Shown here: one piece after another, positions 55,123-64,000 of the stretch
Numbering within the stretch: position 1 is the stretch's first letter
Layout of the letters: every line of letters starts with the position of its first letter
DNA from: a virus
DNA: 64,000 nt
IMG/VR virus record: IMGVR_UViG_3300024336_000005
Location: 140,009 to 204,008 of that record
Direction: 5' to 3' (one strand)
Made by a program: the position numbers and the translations under genes
The notes under the pieces: generated by a model
Databases searched by the model: none
Told to the model about the DNA's origin: nothing
The model's input: only the letters and a program-made list of their open reading frames with translations

Positions 55123-57668
55123 TAAATGTTATCCGCTTCACAGACAAGAGTTATCCCCTCCAGGAGGAAGGGAGAGCCAAGGAGTCCTGCATTGGTCATG
55201 TCAATTGTTACCGCGACATAGTACTGATAGTCATGGTCAACTGTGTGGTCTGCTGGGTCAATTGTTGTGTAGACAATGTTGTCTGGGTCTGCAGCTACGC
55301 CAGGAATGGCTGCGCTTGTAAAGCCGGCAATCGGCAGGGTTCCTGGGTTCGCAACCGGGTCTAGGTCTGCGCCTGGGCGCCGTCCCATTTGTATATTGAA
55401 TGCCGATGGGTCTTCAGTTCCAGATACTCTATAGTGCATCGACTTGATCCTAAGACCCGAGGCAGCCTGAATAGGGGAGTTGATGGAAGGGAATCTTACT
55501 GGAGCTATGATTCTAATTTGAGGAGATCCTGTTGTACCAGCTCCATCATCGAGAGCGTTCGACTTGGAGCCTCCAGTTGGGTTCGTTGCGACTCCATGTC
55601 GATCTCCGCCAGCATCGATTGGAGACTCTAAGTACCAATCTTGGCGGGGAATGACGCTATCAATATTAGAATCGGCTGCAGGAGTGGAGCCCAGCGTTGC
55701 TCCAGTCCCACCTCCGCCAAAATTGTATGATGCAGTTAGGTCTATCATATTTTTGTATGTTGAGACCGTCATATCTTCGGGGCCAATGTGAATCTTGAAG
55801 TCAGAGGGAGCCTGCAGGGAATAGCTGTTCGCACTTACCTCTGCTACTACTACTCGAGTAGTAGCCGCTCCTGTGTGTCCATTGAAGATGTACTCTGTAT
55901 CTACTCCGCTTGTTACGTTGAGTATCGCATCTGTCCACCCGACAACTGTGTCTGCTTCTGGCACTGTTGAGCCAAAGTAGATTCTTGCGCCACGAGCTCT
56001 AAGCATATGAGAGCTAACAATCGATAGGGCTGGGTCTAATCCTATGGGATCCGGCTGGGCTGAAATTATGGTCCTCATTGCCCCACCGCCGAGGTCCGTG
56101 CGGTATGCTGTAAGCCGCATCGTATTCGCTGTATCTCCTAGGTACAGGTCGCTGAGGATCCTCAGGGGATACTGATCCAACTGAAGCTTGCCTACATTAT
56201 GAGCCCCTGAGACGTCCCCAAAGTTAAACCAGATTCGTGGACCCAAAGCATGGTCGCCGAATGTTAGCTTCCAGCTATTCACCGTAACGTTATCAGGATC
56301 AATCCCTACCGCAGATGGGGTTGCATTCACATGTGAAATGTGAAGGTCGCCCAGCATTGAGTTCAATCTGTTTAGAACGTCCCCAGAGTCGTATCCCGCC
56401 CTTCCAAGATACTGAGGGAAGGGATGATATGGAGTCTGCGAGTGGAAGAAGTCGCCTGGATCGAATGCGTCCTTAAGGTGCTGAGCGCTTACTAGGCTGC
56501 CGTCCTGTCCGTCGTGACCGTGGTGTAGACTTCTGGCGCGCTCATGGTTGAGCGCTTCGGCTACTGAGGTGCCAGCAAAGGCGACGATCCATCTTTGATA
56601 GTCTGCTCCAGCCGGGTTGACTCCATCGTTGTCTCCCAGGGCGGGGATTGTATATCCAACTGGGAATGTGATCCTAACTGCATGGGGTTCACCAGGGAGT
56701 AGATCAAACTGAATGTCCCCAAGAGAGGCCGCCGGACGGATTCTTGTTATCGCCCCGCCTGTCTGCAGCCAAAGGCTTGCCATCCCATTCGGAATGCGCA
56801 GGGCCGCTGCACTTGCTATGTCAACTATGTATTGAGGGATCCTATAGAGAGGAGCCGTGCGACCTCCAGTTGTGTCCCAGTAGACAGGGCTTGGGGCTCC
56901 AATCGGATTGTCTAGATTGATCGTGTCTGTCTCAACGATAGAAAACGGCTTGGCCGGGTTCATAATACGTCTTACTTCTGGAAAGCTAATCCTTCTCTCT
57001 TGGAGGCCATATCCTCCCGGCCTGTCTAGGGTGCACAGATTTACCAAGGTCGATCCAATCTCATAGATGGATGGGACTAGGTTTGCTCCAGTGGAGCTCC
57101 CATAGGAGTCCTTCCATAGGTCCGAGGTTGGGTCTATTGGATAGCTGACCATGTCGCCTGCTGCAATAGCAGTCGCAGACATAACCTTCTTTCCATCCAG
57201 AACCCAATCGCCTGCAGCGGTAAGGGTAGTTGATCTCTGGATAACTCCACCGGCCTTGGCTGTGGTAAGGCTTGGGCCGGCAGCTGTGATCTCAGCATTG
57301 GTTGCTTCGATCCAGTATGGCAGGAAGGTTAGCTCAGCTAACTTCTCCCCTGTGAATGCACTATCTAGCTCTTCTGTAATAAAGGGAAGGGTGCCTCCTG
57401 CCCCACCGCCAGTGGGTGTGGGGATCGATAGGTCTGCGGGAAGGCGTGTGTTGATCCAACCCATCACTCCGATTGCACGGAGAATGTTTGTTGAATACGT
57501 ATCCGCAGCATCACCGGTGCCGTCGAAGTCGCCGACCATCTGGCTTAGCAGAACGAAGGCTAGGTCTATTTGTTCAGCCCAAGCATTAAGGAATGCAGCC
57601 GTTGGCTGTTGTCCATCGGTGAACTCTACCGGGATTGGGTATAGATCTGAAAAAGCGTCAGCAGCCAT
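55122..57668 (-). CDS. very large tail-associated virion protein
   Basis: An 848-residue protein. The N-terminal 60 residues contain a helix (F-L-N-A-W-A-E-Q-I-D-L-A-F-V-L-L). The middle has alternating short strands and histidine-rich H-H-G-H-D-G-Q-D-G and F-H-S-Q-T-P-Y-H-P segments. The last third is strand-rich. GAGGATCG precedes the ATG. Probably a fibre or baseplate component; no enzyme motif is recognised. Confidence 0.62.
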   Translation of the reverse strand: MAADAFSDLYPIPVEFTDGQQPTAAFLNAWAEQIDLAFVLLSQMVGDFDGTGDAADTYSTNILRAIGVMGWINTRLPADLSIPTPTGGGAGGTLPFITEELDSAFTGEKLAELTFLPYWIEATNAEITAAGPSLTTAKAGGVIQRSTTLTAAGDWVLDGKKVMSATAIAAGDMVSYPIDPTSDLWKDSYGSSTGANLVPSIYEIGSTLVNLCTLDRPGGYGLQERRISFPEVRRIMNPAKPFSIVETDTINLDNPIGAPSPVYWDTTGGRTAPLYRIPQYIVDIASAAALRIPNGMASLWLQTGGAITRIRPAASLGDIQFDLLPGEPHAVRITFPVGYTIPALGDNDGVNPAGADYQRWIVAFAGTSVAEALNHERARSLHHGHDGQDGSLVSAQHLKDAFDPGDFFHSQTPYHPFPQYLGRAGYDSGDVLNRLNSMLGDLHISHVNATPSAVGIDPDNVTVNSWKLTFGDHALGPRIWFNFGDVSGAHNVGKLQLDQYPLRILSDLYLGDTANTMRLTAYRTDLGGGAMRTIISAQPDPIGLDPALSIVSSHMLRARGARIYFGSTVPEADTVVGWTDAILNVTSGVDTEYIFNGHTGAATTRVVVAEVSANSYSLQAPSDFKIHIGPEDMTVSTYKNMIDLTASYNFGGGGTGATLGSTPAADSNIDSVIPRQDWYLESPIDAGGDRHGVATNPTGGSKSNALDDGAGTTGSPQIRIIAPVRFPSINSPIQAASGLRIKSMHYRVSGTEDPSAFNIQMGRRPGADLDPVANPGTLPIAGFTSAAIPGVAADPDNIVYTTIDPADHTVDHDYQYYVAVTIDMTNAGLLGSPFLLEGITLVCEADNI

Positions 57669-57680
57669 TAGCGATCCTCA

Positions 57681-60329
57681 TTAAACATTGATTGTAATTA
57701 GTGTTGCTGTCTTTCTCACACCAGCTCCATCATCGGGATGGAAGCCTGCAACCGCAACCCAGTAAGGTATACCATACACTAAGGTGGGTGGGGTTGGAAA
57801 GCTCTGGATTCTAATTGTTGTAGCATCTATGTAAGTGACGTCAGCTGTGATGTCCTTTACTGCTGTGATCTTATCGTCTGTGTCTACCTTAATTATGTAG
57901 ACTGACATCTCTAGTTCTGCTGTAGTTGGAAAGCTGAGTCCATTTATTATAACATCGGTTCCAACTGTAACCGCCGCAATTGGCACCCCGGGCGCAGCCG
58001 AAGTGCGCATGTCTGTGACAGTAAGATCATTCGGACTCATGTACACAGCTGACGTGAGTCTTGACCCATCGTCATTAAGTACAGCAGCGGGATTCTCTAA
58101 GAACTCAACCTCATCTGGAGAGGGGAGGTTTGGAAGCTTCCACTGTCCCTTCATGGAGTCATTCAGCTGAAGGCATATCTCTACCTGGTTGCTGACCAGG
58201 ATTGGATCTTCAATTGTGTACGCCACTATCTGAGCACTTCTCTCAATAACTAACTTGTACGCTACTATGAGTTGGCCCGTCGGGATGGGGTCAGGAAATT
58301 GGAATTCTGTCCATGCTGGGTTTGCCCCGGCAGCAAAGGCAATTGGGTGGACAACCTCTTCGGCTCCAGCAACGGTCCTGTGCCAGACGGCCGTCAGTCC
58401 ACCTCTTCTAGTTCTGCTATCGTATGGTTCTGGCCAGTCCTCTGCAAGGACGGGGCCATTAGCATAGATCTCAAAGTCAGCCCCAAGACTTGGGATGCTT
58501 TGGATAAGCATGTAGACGTCAGCAATGTTTCCATCAAATCTTTCCTTAACCAGGATCGTATCTGGAGCGCCACCTACTATTGGCGTTGGCAGCGCGACCA
58601 GGTCGCCTGCTGCTGGGTCTGGGTTTAGATAGTCTGGAACGGCAGGGTCCATTGGGTCGTACAACCACTCTGATGCAATGAACTCATTGATGGTGCTTAC
58701 ACCTTGAGCTTCTGTATATGCATAGCCTTCTCCGTCTGTGACAGAGAAGTTCTGAGAGAAGATGATTAGACCATCTAGAGATCTGAACTCGACTGGAACA
58801 TTAGGAACGCCAACCCTGGGAACTCCATTGGCGGTGACTCTAGCTCTCACTACTAGAAGATCACTCTCATCTGCTACTGGTACATTCAATGGACCATAGC
58901 ATGTTGAGCCATCTGTCCTTGTTGTGATGGGACCATTTGCACACAGTTCTATCTTACTTGCTACTACACGCCTGTTGTCTAGAACCAAGAAGCCTTGCTT
59001 GAGAGAGTTAACAAGGGGGTCAAGGTCTTCGCGCGGGTCGTCAAAGAGCTCTCGCGCATCTACAGTGTCGTATTGAATTAGCGGGACCTGAGTCCAGTCG
59101 ACTTGAATATCTGCAGCTGGAGTGGCGCCCTTGACGCCATCTCCAAATGTAATGGTCCCGTACAGAGGATCAAGTTCGTAGTGTGTATCCGCAGGGAGGG
59201 AGGCTGTAAGGTCAGCTACTCTGTCCCACACGGTGGCGGCTCCTCCTGGGTCGACTGTAACTATTGTGCTGGATGGATCTAACACTAGCGGGCCAGCCAG
59301 ATCGCCGTCCTGGTAAGAACTTAGGTCAAGGACTGGGAAGCTAGGAAGATAGAATACTGTGGCGTTTGCAGTGTTGGGGAAGTTCACGGTCTGTGTGACT
59401 CGAACGTCCTTGTTGAATGTGACGTTGGCGTCACATGTTGGCTTGTAGGATATTGTCCCATAGTCTGCATAGGCCACTGGTAGGTATGCGCGGACTCCCA
59501 TGCCTTCGGTCCAGTGCCCTTTGTATCCCACTGCATAGTCACCTTCCACAAGCGTAGCCGCTCCCAGCCTCGCTAGGAAAGTCTCAAAAGACAGCTCTGT
59601 TCTAAAGATGTCTGGCCTGGAGAATGTAACCTTCCACCATCTGACTGGCGAATCAAGAATAGTAATGGCCCATATATCTTGAACCGGTTCGATCTCTGTG
59701 AAGTTTGTTCCAACTGCAATGTCCACGTTGAGCTTTGGCTCTGAGTCATATGCCTCAATCTTAAACTGATTCACTGTTGTATCTGTGTTGGCAAACACAT
59801 CTCCGTCCATCTCTCTTCCGTTCAATGAGGCCACGCCCTTAAACTTTACCACCTTACTAAAGAGCCCCGAAGACTCTACCGCTAAGGTGTTGACGTCTCT
59901 CTGCAGGTACTCAACTGTGATGGGGAGAAAGGGAGAGGGTCTCTGGTCGAGGTCAAGAGTGGACCTGCCCCCGGAGAGCTCATCTTTGCAAAGCTCGATG
60001 ATGCTCTGTGTTCCGTGGAGGTTGGCTGATGTTGCATGAGAGAAATACTTCCCTCTCTTTACTGCAGGGGTCCAGCCTTCCTGGAGCCTTTGGTCTTCGA
60101 AGTTGATCTCCTCGAACTCAAGATCCTGTTGCTCTGTTACGCCGCTCTTATAGTATGCCTCTGGGATTGAGGTAAGATCGATGTCTGAACGCAGAGGTAG
60201 CCTGAAGTCCTTGTTCTCTAAGGACCTTGCATTCCAGACGCCTTCATCAAACTTCCATCCGGGGAGGTTCCTGAAGACGGCCTTCCCTTCAGGCTTTACT
60301 GCTAGCTCGAACTTTTCAATTATTGCCAT
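57681..60329 (-). CDS. very large virion protein with Big-type Ig domain
   Basis: Started at ATG (60329 on the minus strand), overlapping the upstream stop (TGATG); a GTG one codon earlier (60332) is possible. The 882-residue product has an immunoglobulin-like bacterial Big domain around residues 480-530 (R-V-G-V-P-N-V-P-V-E-F-R-S-L-D-G). The N-terminal part begins I-I-E-K-F-E-L-A-V-K-P-E-G-K. A further strand-rich domain near the end has D-L-T-V-T-D-M-R-T-S-A-A-P-G-V-P-I. Such domains are common on virion surfaces and weakly bind host glycans. Confidence 0.68.
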   Translation of the reverse strand: MAIIEKFELAVKPEGKAVFRNLPGWKFDEGVWNARSLENKDFRLPLRSDIDLTSIPEAYYKSGVTEQQDLEFEEINFEDQRLQEGWTPAVKRGKYFSHATSANLHGTQSIIELCKDELSGGRSTLDLDQRPSPFLPITVEYLQRDVNTLAVESSGLFSKVVKFKGVASLNGREMDGDVFANTDTTVNQFKIEAYDSEPKLNVDIAVGTNFTEIEPVQDIWAITILDSPVRWWKVTFSRPDIFRTELSFETFLARLGAATLVEGDYAVGYKGHWTEGMGVRAYLPVAYADYGTISYKPTCDANVTFNKDVRVTQTVNFPNTANATVFYLPSFPVLDLSSYQDGDLAGPLVLDPSSTIVTVDPGGAATVWDRVADLTASLPADTHYELDPLYGTITFGDGVKGATPAADIQVDWTQVPLIQYDTVDARELFDDPREDLDPLVNSLKQGFLVLDNRRVVASKIELCANGPITTRTDGSTCYGPLNVPVADESDLLVVRARVTANGVPRVGVPNVPVEFRSLDGLIIFSQNFSVTDGEGYAYTEAQGVSTINEFIASEWLYDPMDPAVPDYLNPDPAAGDLVALPTPIVGGAPDTILVKERFDGNIADVYMLIQSIPSLGADFEIYANGPVLAEDWPEPYDSRTRRGGLTAVWHRTVAGAEEVVHPIAFAAGANPAWTEFQFPDPIPTGQLIVAYKLVIERSAQIVAYTIEDPILVSNQVEICLQLNDSMKGQWKLPNLPSPDEVEFLENPAAVLNDDGSRLTSAVYMSPNDLTVTDMRTSAAPGVPIAAVTVGTDVIINGLSFPTTAELEMSVYIIKVDTDDKITAVKDITADVTYIDATTIRIQSFPTPPTLVYGIPYWVAVAGFHPDDGAGVRKTATLITINV

Positions 60330-61639
60330 CACTCACCCCAGAACTGGGGGAACTCCCCAGCAGTTAATATGTCTCGGATGATACCATACCCCTCATTATT
60401 TGGTAAGCCATTAACATAATGGTTGACTTCGTTCGTGTAGAACTCTCTCGTCACTTGGTTGAAGTAGATGTCCTGTCCGCCTTCTGAGGTTATGTCAATG
60501 ACCTTTACTGGTGAATGCCAGATGTAGAACTCATCTCTATTAGAGGTATATGTGAATTCTATTCTTCTTCCTGGCTGAGTGAAGGCAGTGATCTTACCAT
60601 TGGTGTAGTCTACTTGGTACTCACCTCGAGCTACAGGGGTAACACCTACCTCTACTCTTAGTTCTGGAGAGGGGTTAAATGATAGTGAACCTTCGACTAT
60701 CTTATCATACTCTAGTTCCATTACTTCTTGAGAGGGGAGTGTCTCTGTGTGAAGGAGTCTGGAGTCTGTAACCAGGAGGTGTCGTGCGGCGGAGGTGGCT
60801 TCTGATGCTAGAGTCGCCTCGTAGTTGTCGCTCAGGTTGATCCAATCTATGAGGGCGCCTATGGTCATGTCGCCGTACTCTATGGTCTGTTCTACGACTG
60901 GAGTCGCTCCTGCCTCTTGAATGAGCTGAGGGACCCACTCTGTATAGATGGTCGCCTCCTTCTCATTTAAGAAGAGCCTCATCTTCAGGGGGTCTGCCAG
61001 AGGAGATGCCTTAGTTGTTATCTTGATGGCCTTTGCTGGGGCAAGACCAAGCTCTCTGTTGATCCCATTCGTGAGTCCGACGTAGGTTGAGTTTGACGGA
61101 CGGCCTGCTACGGAAAGAATGCGGCTTAGATAAGCCTTGTTCTTTTCCTCTGGCAACCTTGGGGTTGACAGAAGGCTTCCGAAGTGGTCGAACTGATTGC
61201 CTACCTCATTGATTCTAATGGGCTCGAGCGAGCGGAGCGTAGCTGGAGAGATCTCCTCGTCTTCGTCAACGAATCCAATAGACGAGGTATCTGCCACTTC
61301 GTCTATGTTCATATCCATTGTGTCTGGAACTGCGTTGATCTCTATTGGGGTGGCCACCAGATCCATAGCGGTGAAGGCGGTGTCGATGGCAGAGTCGGCA
61401 ATTAGGATGGGGTCTATGCGTACCGTGTCACCATTGGGATCTAGGAAGAACTGATTGGCGGGAGTTGTGAATGAGGTCCCAAGGGAATCAATGAAGACAT
61501 TGATGGGCATGACCCTTACAGGGTCTGCCGTGAAGACAAGTGTCCCCTGGACGCGGAGGCCCTGCTTAATTAGGGTTCCTGTGACATTGAATACATTTAC
61601 CCCGATGGTTACTGTGCCCGCAAAACTCTTACGACTCAT
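60329..61639 (-). CDS. tail/baseplate protein
   Basis: A 436-residue protein. The N-terminus is beta-rich (T-V-T-I-G-V-N-V-F-N-V-T-G-T-L). A helical middle follows (K-N-K-A-Y-L-S-R-I-L-S-V-A-G-R-P-S), then strands. Its position directly after two baseplate-type genes suggests a baseplate wedge or P2 gpI-like role. GAGGTAAAG lies before the ATG. Confidence 0.6.
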   Translation of the reverse strand: MSRKSFAGTVTIGVNVFNVTGTLIKQGLRVQGTLVFTADPVRVMPINVFIDSLGTSFTTPANQFFLDPNGDTVRIDPILIADSAIDTAFTAMDLVATPIEINAVPDTMDMNIDEVADTSSIGFVDEDEEISPATLRSLEPIRINEVGNQFDHFGSLLSTPRLPEEKNKAYLSRILSVAGRPSNSTYVGLTNGINRELGLAPAKAIKITTKASPLADPLKMRLFLNEKEATIYTEWVPQLIQEAGATPVVEQTIEYGDMTIGALIDWINLSDNYEATLASEATSAARHLLVTDSRLLHTETLPSQEVMELEYDKIVEGSLSFNPSPELRVEVGVTPVARGEYQVDYTNGKITAFTQPGRRIEFTYTSNRDEFYIWHSPVKVIDITSEGGQDIYFNQVTREFYTNEVNHYVNGLPNNEGYGIIRDILTAGEFPQFWGE

Positions 61640-63557
61640 TGAACTTTACCTCGATGAAATCAAAGTCCTCTCTGAAGAAGAGAGCACTGCCAGCAAAGTC
61701 TGCGATGAAGGAGTCATACATAGGAGTTAGAATCCAAGAGCTGCCTTTGTTTATTACTACCACCCTGCCATCTTCCAGGGCCGCAACTCTGTTGGGGCCC
61801 GAGACTGTAACCAGATGATCGATCTTATACTCTGCCAGGGCGTTATCGACCTGGTTGATGAAGACCTTCTTTACTGTCTCCGTCCCGCCACCCATGAACT
61901 CTGTGTTCATCTCTAGGATGAAGGACCCCTCAACTGTTGATGTAAGCTCTCGTGTCCTTGGTGTAATGCCATAGTAAATCAAGGGGAGGGTATTATACTT
62001 CCACTGAGGGGCCGTATGAACTGTGTTGAACTCTAGGTCCAGGTAGGTTCTGGTTCCGCTGGGCAGCACCATGCTCCAATACCATCTGCGGATAGTGTTT
62101 GCGCCGCGAGGTGTGTCCATCTCAATGGGGATCACCCTCTCTCTCCCAGCTCCAGTGTCCTCTATGAAGTTGTATCCCTCCATGAAGAAGCTCTGCTCTG
62201 GAGTATTGGTGGCTGTGTTGAGTTCCTCTAGTCCTGTTGGTAGGACTTCCCTTCTGTCATAGACGTACAGCTTGGTTGCATCAACTGCATATAACCAGTT
62301 GCTGGTAGGGTCAAGTGAGAAGTCCGTTATGGTCACATTTGTGCCAGCCACATCCCTTAGAGGCCTGCGTGCTACGGTCTGGAATGTATCCTCTAGCTTC
62401 ACAAGGTCGGACAGATATCCCTGACCTGAGCTCTGCTGGTCCAAGTAGGACCCAGCTAAATCTTCTCCGTAGGCCCACTGCATGGGCTCTTCGTCTGGAG
62501 ATCGAAATAAAGGATCCATCTTGTTTGAGATCCTCATGGGGAAGTTAAGAATGACAATCTCTCCAGTGGTATTCTCTAGGCCGTCTAAGAAGGAGATCTC
62601 TTCTACTCTCCCCCATGCTTTCATTGTGGGGATAGTTCCATTCCTTAGGAGGATGACCCTCTCTGTTTGGGCTAGGCCCTCAGGGCCTTCTCCCTTCAAG
62701 AGGATTGAAGATGTGATCAGTACATCCCCAGCCTGAATCGCATTGGCGAGACTGTGTGTCCAGATGTAAAGAATCCCTGGAACAGGGACGTCGAAGGCTG
62801 GGATGATTGAGACGTCGTGGAGTGAGGTTGATGCTGTTAGCTGAGTGTTTATTGTGCCCTGGTCTTCAGACGTGTATCGACTTGGCAAGGCGCCTCTCCA
62901 GAAGTCTACAAATGTATCCGTTCCAGTTAGAGCAAGCTTGTTCCAATCTTTGATTCCCCATACGCTGGGCAGTTCGTAGACCTCTTCTCCTCCCTCATCT
63001 ATCCTTGTCGTGAACGCCTCCCCTGTGGAAAGGTAATACTGATACAACCAATCTGGATCTTTATAATCTGCCTTCTCTGCGTTTAGACTCACGTTCCTTA
63101 AGTGTAGCTTTAGTCTTGTGTTGTCAAGCTGGTCGCCGAGTGGGTTCATGAACTGTCTATAAAGAGAGTTCATCTCTCCTCGGGCCTTTGTGTGAGAAGG
63201 GAAGTATCCTGCCAATACCTCTGTGTAGGGTGCGCGTCTTTGTAGGATTGTTGAGAAGGTTAGTGCTTCAGTCGTGACACTGAACGCCCAGTTCTTTGAT
63301 ACTGTCTCGTCCAGGTCTGTTGCTGTTGCTGTAACCTTTACATCTTGAGGTCCCATTAGGCTGACATCTAAATCAATTGTCCAAGTCCCTAGTGCGGTAG
63401 ATGCACCAAAGCCTGTGAATTCAATATCATTAATCCAAACCTGGAAGCTATCCTCGAAGGACGCAGGCTCATTGTTGCTTATAATATCTATTGTGATATT
63501 AATTGTACCAGGTGCCTGCGGGGCTAGTGGTGCTGTTATGTCAAAGGTTGTAATCAT
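61629..63557 (-). CDS. large baseplate-associated protein with N-terminal Ig-like domain
   Basis: A 642-residue protein. An N-terminal Ig-like domain is suggested by about 95 residues of strands (I-N-I-T-I-D-I-I-S-N-N; V-K-V-T-A-T-A-T-D). A helical part follows with M-N-S-L-Y-R-Q-F-M-N-P-L-G-D-Q-L-D, then a long strand-rich domain. The start overlaps the J-like gene stop. Probably part of the baseplate periphery. Confidence 0.62.
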   Translation of the reverse strand: MITTFDITAPLAPQAPGTINITIDIISNNEPASFEDSFQVWINDIEFTGFGASTALGTWTIDLDVSLMGPQDVKVTATATDLDETVSKNWAFSVTTEALTFSTILQRRAPYTEVLAGYFPSHTKARGEMNSLYRQFMNPLGDQLDNTRLKLHLRNVSLNAEKADYKDPDWLYQYYLSTGEAFTTRIDEGGEEVYELPSVWGIKDWNKLALTGTDTFVDFWRGALPSRYTSEDQGTINTQLTASTSLHDVSIIPAFDVPVPGILYIWTHSLANAIQAGDVLITSSILLKGEGPEGLAQTERVILLRNGTIPTMKAWGRVEEISFLDGLENTTGEIVILNFPMRISNKMDPLFRSPDEEPMQWAYGEDLAGSYLDQQSSGQGYLSDLVKLEDTFQTVARRPLRDVAGTNVTITDFSLDPTSNWLYAVDATKLYVYDRREVLPTGLEELNTATNTPEQSFFMEGYNFIEDTGAGRERVIPIEMDTPRGANTIRRWYWSMVLPSGTRTYLDLEFNTVHTAPQWKYNTLPLIYYGITPRTRELTSTVEGSFILEMNTEFMGGGTETVKKVFINQVDNALAEYKIDHLVTVSGPNRVAALEDGRVVVINKGSSWILTPMYDSFIADFAGSALFFREDFDFIEVKFNES

Positions 63558-64000
63558 TCTACAAACTTCACTGCATCAGTCAGACTTCCTTCCATCGTTA
63601 GGCGCTGATCGATCTTTAGTTCGATGTCCTTGTTCTGCTGAAGGCGCAGGGGAGCCCTCCCGCTAAGCTCACTGTCTCTCCATATAACCACCTCTTCAAG
63701 AGGTCTGTTTGGGCGGCCGATGTCAAGGATTGCCTCGTGTGCTGAGGTGGCAGCGAAGGCTATGTCGTTGACTAGCATGACACCACCAATCTCTATCTCT
63801 GCGACAAGTCTTGCGATAGCATTTCTGACTGCACTTCTTGACTGGCTCTTTAGAGCTTCCGAAGTCCCGGAGGCGAACTTCAACTTAATGACAACCTCAA
63901 GGCCAATCAAACGAGGAGCTCTTATCTGAATGTTCATGCCTACCGCAGACAGCCTAGAGATTTTGTCTTGCGCTTGGATGAGTGTAGTGTTTGAGACCTC
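63554..64000 (-). CDS. C-terminal part of a baseplate J-like protein (partial, runs off right edge)
   Basis: On the minus strand the frame is open to the window edge, so the ATG at 63937 is internal. The visible 148 residues match the end of baseplate J-like proteins: D-K-I-S-R-L-S-A-V-G-M-N-I-Q-I-R-A-P-R, then a strand (G-L-E-V-V-I-K-L-K-F), a helix (R-S-A-V-R-N-A-I-A-R-L-V), and I-G-G-V-M-L-V-N-D-I-A. These proteins form the baseplate wedge of contractile-tailed phages (P2 gpJ, T4 gp6 type). Confidence 0.65.
   Translation of the reverse strand, partial: EVSNTTLIQAQDKISRLSAVGMNIQIRAPRLIGLEVVIKLKFASGTSEALKSQSRSAVRNAIARLVAEIEIGGVMLVNDIAFAATSAHEAILDIGRPNRPLEEVVIWRDSELSGRAPLRLQQNKDIELKIDQRLTMEGSLTDAVKFVE

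Overview
The window is part of a large, tightly packed double-stranded DNA bacteriophage genome. Genes overlap by 1-40 bases and often share ATGA or TGATG stop/start junctions. Ribosome binding sites of the AGGAG type are strong, and GTG and TTG starts are common. There are no rRNA genes, insertion sequences or host metabolic operons, and I saw no tRNA gene. The Shine-Dalgarno style, a monomeric B12-type ribonucleotide reductase, a bacterial DnaE-type replicase and a recA intron carrying a Vsr-like (EDxHD-type) endonuclease suggest a large contractile-tailed phage of a Firmicute. The Bacillus thuringiensis giant phage 0305phi8-36 has a comparable recA intron with the endonuclease I-Bth0305I. 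Host and relatives are inference; no database search was possible.

Layout: two convergent blocks meet at 41.64 kb, where the two facing stop codons share one TTAA. The plus-strand block (1-41.65 kb) holds DNA metabolism and accessory genes. 1-5.9 kb: the end of a retron-type reverse transcriptase, a SpoVG-like protein, a Whirly-like ssDNA-binding protein, a lysozyme-like lipoprotein and an amidase. 5.9-14.3 kb: VWA protein, ribonucleotide reductase, MazG-like protein, intron-split recA, PhoH and dUTPase. 14.4-21.8 kb: small unknown proteins, a WYL/zinc pair, a thyA locus invaded by a homing endonuclease, a nucleotidyltransferase and DHFR. 21.8-29.4 kb: a DHH phosphoesterase and a heavily fragmented DNA polymerase III alpha locus. 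29.3-41.6 kb: metallophosphoesterase, primase-helicase, two Holliday-junction-type nucleases, two Cas4/RecB-like nucleases, a Vsr-like nuclease, a sigma factor with a good sigma-70-type promoter, and an AAA ATPase.

The minus-strand block (64-41.64 kb) is a late operon for the tail and baseplate. It starts with the C-terminus of a baseplate J-like protein at the right edge, followed by a run of very large virion proteins, several with discoidin-like or Ig-like segments, and ends with a proline-rich protein, a two-helix membrane protein and a small coiled coil.

The most striking biology is the density of self-splicing and homing elements in replication and nucleotide genes. recA has a group I intron with a Vsr-like endonuclease. 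dnaE has its PHP domain as a separate gene, a group I intron with an HNH endonuclease placed at the third catalytic aspartate motif, and a split intein. That intein closely resembles, and sits at the same site as, the cyanobacterial DnaE split intein, but still carries a LAGLIDADG endonuclease at the split point. thyA has an HNH gene inserted after codon 18, with a replacement 5' end downstream. Reductase, thymidylate synthase, DHFR, dUTPase and MazG together form a dTTP supply module feeding the phage replisome (DnaE, primase-helicase, RecA).
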